Of a stretch of 64,000 bases of DNA, positions 36,985-45,261 are shown piece by piece (within the stretch, counting starts at the first letter, position 1; every line of letters starts with the position of its first letter). The position numbers and the translations under genes are program-made. The notes under the pieces are model-generated. The model searched no databases and was not told the DNA's origin. It worked only from the letters and a program-made list of their open reading frames with translations. The stretch is from Phycicoccus sp. M110.8 (lineage in GTDB: Bacteria; Actinomycetota; Actinomycetes; Actinomycetales; Dermatophilaceae), in assembly GCF_032464895.1 (NCBI RefSeq), contig NZ_JAWDIC010000001.1:1240001-1304000 (forward strand), written 5' to 3'.

Positions 36985-37055
36985 CGCAAAACGGCGGTTT
37001 CTCGACGACCCGCGGGTCAGCATGCCGCGGGTCGTCGAGCAACCGCCGTTTTGCG
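36985..37055. repeat. 71-bp hairpin element, copy 2 (right of AbiEi-DUF559 gene)
   Basis: Arms of 31 bases pair at 30 positions: CGCAAAACGGCGGTT plus CTCGACGACCCGCGG on the left, their complements on the right, with a 9-base loop GTCAGCATG. The length (71) equals that of copy 1, and the outer flanks of the two copies (CTTCCC on the left of copy 1, GGAAG on the right of copy 2) mirror each other. Confidence 0.88.
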
Positions 37056-37069
37056 GGAAGCACCCGGGG

Positions 37070-37810
37070 TCAGACGAGGTCGAAGGCCTCTTCGTCGACG
37101 ATGGGCTCGGGAGCGGCCGCCAGGGACTCGGCGGGCTCGACGTCGACCTCGGAGTGGGCGCCGCAGCCGTGGTCAAGGCTCACGACGCGACCGTCGGAGG
37201 GCGACCAGGCGTTGGCGCACACGCCGAAAAAAGAGCGGAGTGCACCTGCCATCGGGAGGAAGTAGCCGCAGCTCGAGCACGGCGCCGGCGCCTTCTCGGC
37301 GACGGGCGAGTGCGGCCCGTTCTCGCCGTCGTACCAGCGCTGGGCAGCCGCCTCGCGCCCCTCGGCCGACAGCACCCGCTTGCGGCCCAGGCCGAGCTCG
37401 TACTGCGCCAGCTCGTCGACGTCCTCGTCGCCCGTCGCCTCGAAGCCGGGCTCGAGCAGCGGGTCGTCCTCCTTGTACGGCAGCACGTCGCCCGCGCCGA
37501 GGTCCCCCGGTGCCAGCCGGTCGGCATACGGGAGCCACTCGGGGGACAGCAGCGCACCGTCACCCGGCACGAGGTTGGTCTCGCACACCGTCGCGACCTT
37601 GCCGCGCGGCACGCGGGCGACGGTGATCGCCCAGCGCCAGCCCGGGTACGCCTTGGCGGTGCAGGCGAAGTAGTGGGTGGCCAGCCGCTCGTCGTCCATC
37701 TCCATGCCGAGGTGGTCGCCGACCGTGCCCGACTCGGCGATCGACTCGGCGGCCTCACGGGCCTGGTCGACGGCGGCGGCGAGCACGGCGTCCTGCTTGG
37801 GTGCCGGCAT
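37070..37810 (-). CDS. DUF3027 domain-containing protein
   Basis: Predicted protein of 246 residues. DUF3027 features: HYFACTAKAYPGWRWAITVARVPRGKVATVCETNLVPGDGAL, LLSPEWLPYADRL, the line GRKRVLSAEGREAAAQRWYDGENGP and a Cys cluster (CSSCGYFLPMAGALRSFFGVCANAWSPSDG, then HGCGAHSE) that probably binds a metal. Its function is unknown, but the gene is conserved beside cspB-like and serC genes in actinobacteria. The start overlaps the cold-shock stop by one base in ATGA form, so the two are coupled. Confidence 0.9.
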   Translation of the reverse strand: MPAPKQDAVLAAAVDQAREAAESIAESGTVGDHLGMEMDDERLATHYFACTAKAYPGWRWAITVARVPRGKVATVCETNLVPGDGALLSPEWLPYADRLAPGDLGAGDVLPYKEDDPLLEPGFEATGDEDVDELAQYELGLGRKRVLSAEGREAAAQRWYDGENGPHSPVAEKAPAPCSSCGYFLPMAGALRSFFGVCANAWSPSDGRVVSLDHGCGAHSEVDVEPAESLAAAPEPIVDEEAFDLV

Positions 37811-38205
37811 CAGGGCTCGATCTGGTCGGCGAGGAAGCGCAGCACCTGGGCCAGCTTGGTGGCGTGGTCCTTCTCGGGGCGGCGGCCGCGGCGGAAGGTG
37901 TTCGAGGCGCTGTCGAGCAGCTTGATCGCGTCCTCGACGAGCGGGGCGAGGTCCTCGGGCGACTTGCGGCCGGCCTCGCGCTTGCCCGCGGACACGGTCG
38001 GTGCGGGCTCGAGCAGGGTCACCTGGAGCGCCTGCGTGCCGCGCCGCCCCTCGGCCACGCTGAACTCGACGCGCGTGCCGCCCTTGAGCGTCTGCACGCC
38101 CTGCGGCAGCGCGTTGGCGTGCAGGAACACGTCCGCACCGTTGTCCTCGGAGATGAAGCCGAAGCCCTTCTCCGCGTCGTACCACTTGACCTTGCCAGTG
38201 GGCAC
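37810..38205 (-). CDS. Cold-shock domain protein with C-terminal extension
   Basis: Predicted protein of 131 residues. Residues 1-65 are a cold-shock domain with both RNA-binding motifs: KGFGFI and VFLHANAL, starting PTGKVKWYDAEKG. Unlike the 67-residue CspA type it has a 65-residue extension (KSPEDLAPLVEDAIKLLDSASNTFRRGRRPEKDHATKLAQ) that is helical and basic. It likely binds single-stranded RNA or DNA. The start is GTG at 38205. This extended form next to DUF3027 is an actinobacterial arrangement. Confidence 0.92.
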   Translation of the reverse strand: MPTGKVKWYDAEKGFGFISEDNGADVFLHANALPQGVQTLKGGTRVEFSVAEGRRGTQALQVTLLEPAPTVSAGKREAGRKSPEDLAPLVEDAIKLLDSASNTFRRGRRPEKDHATKLAQVLRFLADQIEP

Positions 38206-38300
38206 CGTTCGTCCCTTTACCTCGAAGTTCGCGAGCGCGCGTCACGCGCACCTGCAAGCCTAACGGCCGCGTCCAAATCCATTTGTCGTATGCCGGGTGC

Positions 38301-38420
38301 GCCCGGCGCAGGGGCCGTCGCCTGCCCGGCTCGCCCGGTGCAGGGGCTCTCGCCTGTCCGGCTCGCCCGGTGCAGGGGCCGTCGCCTGCCCGGCTCCCCC
38401 GGTGCAGGGGTCCCGCCGCC
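38301..38420. repeat. 32-bp tandem repeat, about 3.7 copies
   Basis: Units start at 38301, 38333, 38365 and 38397 with consensus GCCCGGTGCAGGGGCCGTCG followed by CCTGCCCGGCTC. Copies 1 and 3 differ at one base, copy 2 at three, and copy 4 decays after about 18 bases. It lies in the 299-base intergenic region between the cold-shock gene and a divergent MFS gene, with a GTATGCCG motif just before it (38288). Confidence 0.85.
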
Positions 38421-38504
38421 TGCGGCGGACACCCGGGCCGTGCTCACCGCAACCGGGACGAAAACCGTTTCGGCGTTGTCGGTGGGGTGCGGGAGACTCG
38501 TCCG

Positions 38505-39875
38505 GTGAGTGGGACGACGACCTCGGGGCACGGCATCCGCGACTTCTGGGCGGCGCTGCCGAGCGCCGGGAGGTGGCTGCTGTCCACCGTCGCGGTGCAG
38601 ACGCTCGGGCGCGGCCTGACCCTGCCGTTCACCGTCATCTACCTGCACGAGGTCCGCGGCATCTCCCTCGACCTCGCCGGCGTGCTCATGGCGTTCATCG
38701 CGGTCGTGGCGCTGGCCGTCACCGGGCCGGCGGGAGCCCTGACCGACCGCCTCGGCGCCCGGACCGTGCTCCTGTGGGGCACGACGGCGCAGGTCGTCGG
38801 CTGCGTCGTGCTGGCGTTCGCGACGACACCGCTGGTCGTCGCCGTGGCGTTCCTGTTCCTCGGGTTCAACTTCGGCGTCTCGTGGCCGGCGTTCAACGCC
38901 CTCGTGGCGGCCATCGTCAGCGGCAAGGCGCGCCAGCAGTACTTCGGCATCAACTTCGCGCTGGTCAACCTCGGCATCGGACTCGGCGGCGTCATCGGCG
39001 GCCTCTACGCCGACGTGCACAAGCCGACGACGTTCACCGTGATCTTCCTGGCCGACGCCGTCTGCATGCTCATCCCGATCGCGCTGCTGCTCGGCCCGCT
39101 GCGCCACGTGCACGGCCGGGCTGAGAAGCCGGAGGGCGACGACGCCGAGGGCGGCTCGTACCTCGCGATCCTGCGCCAGCCCGCGACCCTGTGGCTGACC
39201 GGGCTGACCTTCCTCGGGGTGTTCATCGGCTACGGCCAGATGGAGGCCGGCTTCCCGGCGTTCGCCCGCCAGGTGAGCGGGGTGTCGACCGACGTCATCG
39301 GGTTCGCGTTCGCGGTCAACACCGCGGTGATCGTGGGCCTGCAGTTCTGGGTGCTGCGCCGCATCAGCGGGCACCGGCGCACCCGCGTGCTCATCGTCAT
39401 GGTCGCCCTGTGGGCAGCAGCCTGGACGGTGCTCGGGTTCACCGGGGCGGTGGCCGGGACGATGGCCGCGGCGGCCGGGGTGCTGCTCTTCCACGCGATG
39501 TTCGCGCTCGGCGAGACGTTGCTGCAGCCGACCGTGCCGGCGATCACCAACGACATGGCCCCCGACCACCTGCGCGGGCGCTACAACGCGGTCAACGCCG
39601 GGGCGTTCCAGACCGGGACGATCCTCGGGCCGGTCGTGGCGGGCTTCATGCTGAGCCGGCACTGGTCGACGGCGTTCGTGGTGATGATCGTCATCGGCTG
39701 CGGGCTCATGGTCGTGCTGTCGCTCGCCCTCGAGCGCCGGATCACGCCCGCGGTCAACGGGCTCGGTGACGGCGGCGACGGGGCGTCGGCCGGTCAGCCT
39801 GCCGACGCGGTGGACGGGCTGATGCCCCAGGTGCCGCTCCACGACTCGCCCAGGGTGAGCACGACCAGCCCCTGA
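38505..39875 (+). CDS. MFS transporter
   Basis: Predicted protein of 456 residues with twelve hydrophobic segments. The first-half loop GALTDRLGARTVLLWG and the QTLGRGLTLPFTVIYLHEVRGIS opening are typical of MFS exporters of the MdtH/YajR type. The C-terminal 40 residues are soluble. The last 82 bases overlap the 3' end of the convergent aldose-epimerase gene, unusually long for this window. The substrate is unknown. Confidence 0.86.
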   Translation: MSGTTTSGHGIRDFWAALPSAGRWLLSTVAVQTLGRGLTLPFTVIYLHEVRGISLDLAGVLMAFIAVVALAVTGPAGALTDRLGARTVLLWGTTAQVVGCVVLAFATTPLVVAVAFLFLGFNFGVSWPAFNALVAAIVSGKARQQYFGINFALVNLGIGLGGVIGGLYADVHKPTTFTVIFLADAVCMLIPIALLLGPLRHVHGRAEKPEGDDAEGGSYLAILRQPATLWLTGLTFLGVFIGYGQMEAGFPAFARQVSGVSTDVIGFAFAVNTAVIVGLQFWVLRRISGHRRTRVLIVMVALWAAAWTVLGFTGAVAGTMAAAAGVLLFHAMFALGETLLQPTVPAITNDMAPDHLRGRYNAVNAGAFQTGTILGPVVAGFMLSRHWSTAFVVMIVIGCGLMVVLSLALERRITPAVNGLGDGGDGASAGQPADAVDGLMPQVPLHDSPRVSTTSP

Positions 39876-40723
39876 CCGGAGTTGAAGGCCTCGGCCGGGC
39901 AGCTCATCGGCTCGACCGCGATCCCGCGGACGCCCGGGGCGTCGTCGGCTCCCTTGACGGTGAAGACCTGCAGCCAGCCGAAGGACTCGTCCGCCCACAG
40001 GCGCACGTCGCCGCGGTCCTGCAGGCCGGACACGGTCACGACCCACCGCCCGGTGCCGGGGTCGCGCTCGAGCCCGGTGAATGCGGTGTCGAGGCTGGTC
40101 GACCCCAGCGGCCGCGCGCTGCGGAAGTCGGTCTCCGGGCGGACCGGCTGCGTGCCGGTCGGCAGCATCCGGTCGTCGACGAGGACCTCCTGGCTCGCCG
40201 GCAGCTGCAGCACCACCTCGGCCAGGGGCGTGCCACCGATCGCGACGTAGGGGTGAGCGCCGTACCCGAAGGGCACGGTCGCTTCCCCGACGTTCGTCGC
40301 CCGGTTCGTGACGGTGAGGCCGGACGCGTCGAGCGCGTAGGTGACCGACAGGTCGAGCACGCCGTCCCACCCGGGCTGGGCGTGCAACCGCGTGCCGACG
40401 GTGAGGGCGTCCTCGGTCTGCTCGACGACGTGCCAGGGGACCCACCGGACGAGCCCGTGGCTGGCGTTGTGGAAGGCCGGCTCGGTCAGGGCCAGCTGCT
40501 GGTCCTTGCCCTCGAAGGTGTAGCGCCCGTCCCGGATCCGGTTCGGCCACGGCATGAGCAGCTGGCCACGGCCCGACGACGCCGGCTCGTCCACGGCATA
40601 CCCGGCCATGACGTCCACGCCCTCCAGCGTGTACGTCCGCACGCCGCCGCCCACCTCGACGACGGTGACCTCGTGACCGCCGGAACGGATCGTCCACTGC
40701 TCGCCCGAGGGGTGCACGCTCAT
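39794..40723 (-). CDS. Aldose 1-epimerase family protein
   Basis: Predicted protein of 309 residues. Epimerase features: LLMPWPNRIRDGRYTFEGKDQQL, FHNASHGLVRWVPW (first catalytic His), VPFGYGAHPYVAIGG (second His) and IAVEPMSCPAEAFNSGQGLVVLTLGES (Glu and C-terminal motif). It interconverts alpha and beta anomers of sugars. The conserved C-terminal motif shows that this frame is real to near its end, so the overlap with the MFS gene is genuine or the MFS tail is mis-ended. A 15-base tandem repeat stands upstream. Confidence 0.9.
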   Translation of the reverse strand: MSVHPSGEQWTIRSGGHEVTVVEVGGGVRTYTLEGVDVMAGYAVDEPASSGRGQLLMPWPNRIRDGRYTFEGKDQQLALTEPAFHNASHGLVRWVPWHVVEQTEDALTVGTRLHAQPGWDGVLDLSVTYALDASGLTVTNRATNVGEATVPFGYGAHPYVAIGGTPLAEVVLQLPASQEVLVDDRMLPTGTQPVRPETDFRSARPLGSTSLDTAFTGLERDPGTGRWVVTVSGLQDRGDVRLWADESFGWLQVFTVKGADDAPGVRGIAVEPMSCPAEAFNSGQGLVVLTLGESWSGTWGISPSTASAG

Positions 40724-40750
40724 GGCGCCACCGTAGTCCCGCGCCGCCAG

Positions 40751-40780
40751 CCGGACCGATACCGGCCGGACCGATACCGG
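40751..40780 (-). promoter_or_regulatory. Two exact tandem copies of a 15-mer upstream of the epimerase
   Basis: CCGGACCGATACCGG occurs twice without a gap, 28 bases upstream of the epimerase start. Each copy is itself a partial dyad (CCGG...CCGG), so this could be an operator for a dimeric regulator. No regulator gene is adjacent. Confidence 0.4.
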
Positions 40781-40821
40781 TGGGCGTCGCGTGGGCCCCG
40801 GGCCTCCGAGCCAGCCGCTGG

Positions 40822-41763
40822 TCAGCGGGTGAGCCTGACGAGCACGGCCTTGCTGCCCTGCTTCTGCGCGACGACCAGCACGGAGTCGCCGTTCGCCACG
40901 GTGCGTGCCGGGGTGCGGGTCGAGGAGTCTAGGGCGTAGGTCGCGGTGAAGCCGTCGGTGCTGCGCACCGAGAGCGACGTGGCGCTGGCCGCGGTCACCG
41001 TCCCGCGCTGCAGCGTCATGGTCGTCGGCGTTCCACCGGAGCCGGTGACCGTGAACTCACCGTGTTCGACGGAGCCCAGCCCCGCCGCGCCGCCCAGCAG
41101 CGAGCCGCCGCCGTTGCCGCCCATGCCGTTGCCGCGCTGCTGGGGACCCAGCTGGCGCTGCTCACCCAGCCCCCGCTCACCGGGGCCGCGCATCCCCGGG
41201 CCCATGCCGTTCCCTCGGCCGGGGTGCACCAGTCCCACGCGGGCCTCACCGTGATGGTTCAGCCCCCGGCCGACCGCGAACGCTGCCGCCCCCGCCACGG
41301 CGACCAGGAGCAGGACGACGAGGACCCCCGCCACCACGAGGGCCACGAGCCCACCGGTGGTCGAGGTCGCGCGCCGGAAGACGTTCGGGCGGCCACCGCC
41401 CGACGGCGCGGCCTGCGCCGGCCCGAGAGGTCCGGGCGGGCCGCCTGCCGAGCCCCAGCCCCCACCCGTCGCGTATGCCGGCGGTGCCGGCTGCCCGGGA
41501 CCCGCCGTCCCGGCAGCTGTGGGGCCACCGGTCGCCGAGGGGCCACCGGTCGCCGAGGGACCGCCGGCGGCCGAGGCGCCGGCAGCCGAGGCGCCAGGAG
41601 CCGACGGCGCGGGAGGCGAGACGTGGGGCCCCGACGAACCACCCGCGGGCGGACCGGCGGACTGCGCGGCCGGCTGCACGGGCAGCTCGGAGGTGGGCGC
41701 GGACGCCCAGGACTCGGTCGGGTCCTGGGGTGTGGCGGGACCGTTCGGTTCGCGGGTGGTCAT
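40822..41763 (-). CDS. Membrane-anchored hypothetical protein (DUF5666-like C-terminus)
   Basis: Predicted protein of 313 residues: a Pro/Ala/Gly-rich cytoplasmic half with an internal repeat (GPSATGGPSATGG), one membrane helix (GGLVALVVAGVLVVLLLVAVAGAAAFAVG, about 145-175), then a Gly/Asn/Arg-rich outer segment and a small beta domain (HGEFTVTGSGGTPTTMTLQRGTVTAASATSLSVRSTDGFTATY). The last part resembles DUF5666-type domains. The function is unknown; codon bias supports coding throughout. Confidence 0.78.
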   Translation of the reverse strand: MTTREPNGPATPQDPTESWASAPTSELPVQPAAQSAGPPAGGSSGPHVSPPAPSAPGASAAGASAAGGPSATGGPSATGGPTAAGTAGPGQPAPPAYATGGGWGSAGGPPGPLGPAQAAPSGGGRPNVFRRATSTTGGLVALVVAGVLVVLLLVAVAGAAAFAVGRGLNHHGEARVGLVHPGRGNGMGPGMRGPGERGLGEQRQLGPQQRGNGMGGNGGGSLLGGAAGLGSVEHGEFTVTGSGGTPTTMTLQRGTVTAASATSLSVRSTDGFTATYALDSSTRTPARTVANGDSVLVVAQKQGSKAVLVRLTR

Positions 41764-41864
41764 GGCTCCTCCTGTCGAGCTCCCCACCAGTGTGTAGGTC
41801 CGTGCTGGGCCGGCAATGGGAATTCGCTGTGAAGGCGCAGGACCGCGCGGACTACCGTGGGTGG

Positions 41865-44138
41865 GTGCCCCCGACCTCCCCCACGCCCGCTGCCGGCGCC
41901 CGGTCGATGGCCGACGACATCCGCGCGCGCAGCGACGAGCAGCTCGGGGAGCTCCTGCACCTGCGCCACGACCTCGCCCGCCCCGCCCCTGCCGACCTCG
42001 CCGCCCTCGCGGCGCGCGCCAGCACCCGGGCCAGCGTCCAGCGCGCCGTGGACAACCTCGACCTGGCGCACCTGCAGGTGCTCGAGGCCGTGACCGCCGG
42101 GCCGAGTCCCGTCGACCCGGCCGAGCTCGCCGGCTTCCTCTCGCTCCCCGACTCCGAGGCGGTCGATCCCCTCCTGCAGGACCTGTGGGCCCTCGCCCTG
42201 CTGTGGCGCAGCCCCGAGGGCCTGCGCGTCGTCCGCACCGTGGGCGAGGTGCTGGGCCACCCCGCGGGCCTCGGTCCGCGCGCCGAGGACCTGTCCGCCG
42301 ACGTCCCGGACGTGGACTCGGTCGTCGAGGCGGCCGCCTCCGCCCCCGCACCGGCCCGCGCCATCCTCGACCGGCTCACCTGGGGACCCGCCGTCGCCGT
42401 CCTGCCGCCGGGAGCCCCCGACCGCGTTGCCGAGGGGGCCCGCTGGCTCCTCGAGCACCGCCTGGTGCACGCCCCCACGCCCGACCAGCTGGTCCTCCCG
42501 AGGGAGGTCGCCCTCGCCCTGCGGGGCGACCGGACGCACCGCGACCCGGCCCCCACCGCACCGGCCCTCGACGGCCGGCAGGTCCCGCCGCAGGACGCAG
42601 ACTTCGCCGCCGGCCAGCAGGTCACCGACCTGCTGGCGCTGCTCGACGAGCTCGCGGCGGAGTGGGGGCTGCGGCCGCCGCGGGTCCTGCGGTCCGGCGG
42701 GCTCGCCGTCCGCGACCTCAAGCGGCTGGCGAGCGTCCTCGACGTGGACCAGGAGCGTGCCGCCTTCGTCGCCGAGACGGCGTATGCCGCGGGGCTGGTC
42801 GCCGACGACGGTTCCCTGGACCCCTCGTGGGCACCGACACCGGCATACGACGAGTGGCAACAGCAGCCCGCGGAGGTGCGCTGGGCCACGCTCGCCCGTG
42901 CCTGGCTCGCCACCACCCGCGCGCCACACCTCGTGGGCACCACCCCGCCCGGCGGGTCGGGCACGGTCAACGCCCTCGGACCCGAGGCCCACTGGCCGCC
43001 GGCCCGCAGCCTGCGTCGCGACCTGCTCGACCTCGCCGCGTCCGCGGAGCCGGGCCTGGCCCCCACCGCTGGGTCCTGGGCGGCGCTGCTGCGGTGGCAC
43101 CGTCCGCGACGGGTGCCCGCCCGCCTCGACACGGTCGTGGCCGCCGTGGCCCGCGAGGCCGAGTGGCTCGGGGTCACCGGCCGCGGCGCGGTCTCCAGCG
43201 CGGGACGGGTCCTGCTCACCGACGCCGGGGACGAGCAGCTGGCCGACGCGGTGCGCCCCCACCTGCCCGAGCCGGTGGAGCACGTCCTGCTGCAGGCCGA
43301 CCTCACCGCCGTGGCCCCGGGGCCCCTCGCCGGAGGCCTGGCGACGTTCATGCGGCTCGTCGCCGACGTCGAGAGCCGCGGTGGCGCGACGGTCTACCGG
43401 TTCACGCCCGACTCCGTGCGCCGCTGCCTGGACGCCGGCTGGTCGGTCGACCAGCTGCTCGGCACACTGACCGACGCCAGCCACACGCCGGTGCCGCAGC
43501 CGCTGGAGTACCTCGTGCGCGACGTCGCCCGGCGGCACGGGCAGGCCCGCGTCGGCTCGGTCCGGGCCTACGTGCGGTGCGACGACGAGACGACGCTGGG
43601 GGCGATGGTCGCCGACCGCGAGCTGTCGCCGCTGCAGCTGCGCAGCGTCGCCCCCACGGTGCTCGTCTCCCCCGTGGCCGCCGAGACGGTCCTGGACTTC
43701 CTGCGCGACAACGGTTACGCCCCGGCGGCCGAGAGCCCCGACGGCGGGGTGGTCGTCCCGACGGCGGGGCGCCACCGCACCCCGGTGCACCGCCGCCCGA
43801 ACCAGGTCAGCGCGCAGGTCGTCGACGACGACCTCGTGACCCGGCTGGTCGGTGCCCTGCGCGCCGGCGAGGAGGCCGCGGCATACCAGCGCGAGCAGCT
43901 CGCCCGCCGCGAGGGACCGGCGCTGCCGAGCACCGACCCCAACACGACCCTCGCCGTGCTGCGGGACGCGGCGGCGGACCGCCAGGCGGTGTGGCTCGGG
44001 TACTCCGACGCCGACGGGCGGGTGCGGCGCCTGCTGTTCTACCCCGACCGGGTCGAGGGCGGTCGGGTGCACGGCACCGCCGACGGCGCGCTGCGGACCC
44101 TGTCGATCCACCGGGTCACCGGCGCGGCCCCCGGCTGA
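41865..44138 (+). CDS. Helicase-associated (XPB/Ssl2-like N-terminal) domain protein
   Basis: Predicted protein of 757 residues, rich in Ala, Leu and Arg, mostly helical. It lacks Walker motifs. The C-terminal half (HVLLQADLTAVAPGPLAGGL, then GGATVYRFTPDSVRRCLDAGWSVDQLLGTL) matches the helicase-associated domain usually named XPB/Ssl2-like or Helicase_C_3. In mycobacteria the homologue sits beside the XPB helicase gene; here the helicase is two genes away. A role as XPB partner is plausible. Start candidates are GTG 41865 and ATG 41907. Confidence 0.82.
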   Translation: MPPTSPTPAAGARSMADDIRARSDEQLGELLHLRHDLARPAPADLAALAARASTRASVQRAVDNLDLAHLQVLEAVTAGPSPVDPAELAGFLSLPDSEAVDPLLQDLWALALLWRSPEGLRVVRTVGEVLGHPAGLGPRAEDLSADVPDVDSVVEAAASAPAPARAILDRLTWGPAVAVLPPGAPDRVAEGARWLLEHRLVHAPTPDQLVLPREVALALRGDRTHRDPAPTAPALDGRQVPPQDADFAAGQQVTDLLALLDELAAEWGLRPPRVLRSGGLAVRDLKRLASVLDVDQERAAFVAETAYAAGLVADDGSLDPSWAPTPAYDEWQQQPAEVRWATLARAWLATTRAPHLVGTTPPGGSGTVNALGPEAHWPPARSLRRDLLDLAASAEPGLAPTAGSWAALLRWHRPRRVPARLDTVVAAVAREAEWLGVTGRGAVSSAGRVLLTDAGDEQLADAVRPHLPEPVEHVLLQADLTAVAPGPLAGGLATFMRLVADVESRGGATVYRFTPDSVRRCLDAGWSVDQLLGTLTDASHTPVPQPLEYLVRDVARRHGQARVGSVRAYVRCDDETTLGAMVADRELSPLQLRSVAPTVLVSPVAAETVLDFLRDNGYAPAAESPDGGVVVPTAGRHRTPVHRRPNQVSAQVVDDDLVTRLVGALRAGEEAAAYQREQLARREGPALPSTDPNTTLAVLRDAAADRQAVWLGYSDADGRVRRLLFYPDRVEGGRVHGTADGALRTLSIHRVTGAAPG

Positions 44139-44201
44139 CCAGCCCGGACCCCTGACCAGCCCGGACCACTGACCGGTCCGGCCCGGGGTGAAGGGACGGG
44201 C

Positions 44202-45152
44202 TCAGTCGCCGCCGGCGAGCGCCTTGACGACGCGCGACGGCGACGGACGGCCGAGCCGCTCGGCCATCCAGACGCTGGTGTCCACGAGGGCGGCGAGGTC
44301 GACGCCCGTAGCCACGCCCGCGCCGTCGAGGGCCCAGACGAGGTCCTCGGTGGCGAGGTTGCCGGTCGCGCTCTTGGCGTAGGGGCAGCCGCCGAGACCG
44401 CCGGTCGACGCGTCGACCACCCGGACGCCGTGCCGCAGCGCCGTCATGGTGTTCGCGAGGGCCTGGCCGTAGGTGTCGTGGAAGTGCACGCCGATCCGGT
44501 CGGCGCCGATGCCGCGGGCGTCCAGCTCGTCGAGCAGCCGGCTGACGTGGCCGGTCGTGCCGGTGCCGATGGTGTCGCCGAGCGACAGCTGGTCGGCGCC
44601 TAGCTCCATGAGCCGCACCGCCACGTCGGCGACCTGCTCGACGGGCACCGGTCCCTCCCACGGGTCGCCGAAGCACATGGACACGTAGGCGCGCACCCAC
44701 AGCCCCGAGTCCTTGGCGCGGCGGACGACCGGCCGGAACATCTCCACCGACTCGGCGACCGTGCGGTTGAGGTTCTTGCGGGCGAACGTCTCGGTGGCGC
44801 TGCCGAAGACCGCCACCGCCCCGACACCGGCGGCGAGCGCGTCGTCGAGCCCGCGCTCGTTGGGGACGAGCACCGGCCGCCGGGCGCCCCTGCCGACGTC
44901 GCCGAGGTCGGCGAGGAGCTCGCGCGCGTCGGCCAGCTGCGGCACCCACGACGGCGGCACGAACGAGGTCGTCTCGATCGTCTCGAGGCCCGCGGCCGCC
45001 AGCCTGCGGACGAACTCCGCCTTCACCTCGACCGGGACGACCGTCTTCTCGTTCTGCAGTCCGTCGCGCGGGCCGACCTCGTAGATCGTGACGCTCTGCG
45101 GCAGGTCGGTCGCGGGCTCGCGCTGGGGCAGGGCGGGACGGTCTGTGCTCAC
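44202..45152 (-). CDS. mvaB: Hydroxymethylglutaryl-CoA lyase
   Basis: Predicted protein of 316 residues of the HMGL/DRE-TIM family: VTIYEVGPRDGLQNEK, IETTSFVPPSWVPQLADA, LVPNERGLDDALAAGV, the metal site IGVHFHDTYGQALANT and the signature VDASTGGLGGCPYAKSATGN with the catalytic Cys. It cleaves HMG-CoA into acetyl-CoA and acetoacetate, the last step of leucine breakdown. No other leucine genes are nearby. A short 22-base direct repeat containing TGACCAGCCCGGACC precedes its stop (44139-44180) in the convergent gap. Confidence 0.92.
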   Translation of the reverse strand: MSTDRPALPQREPATDLPQSVTIYEVGPRDGLQNEKTVVPVEVKAEFVRRLAAAGLETIETTSFVPPSWVPQLADARELLADLGDVGRGARRPVLVPNERGLDDALAAGVGAVAVFGSATETFARKNLNRTVAESVEMFRPVVRRAKDSGLWVRAYVSMCFGDPWEGPVPVEQVADVAVRLMELGADQLSLGDTIGTGTTGHVSRLLDELDARGIGADRIGVHFHDTYGQALANTMTALRHGVRVVDASTGGLGGCPYAKSATGNLATEDLVWALDGAGVATGVDLAALVDTSVWMAERLGRPSPSRVVKALAGGD

Positions 45153-45261
45153 GCGTCGATCCTGCCATTCCGGCGGACCTGCGACCCCGGCCCCGCACGA
45201 GCGGGTTAGATTTGGGCACAGGTGACAGGCCACCGGAGCCAGGCCACGACGAAGGACGACC

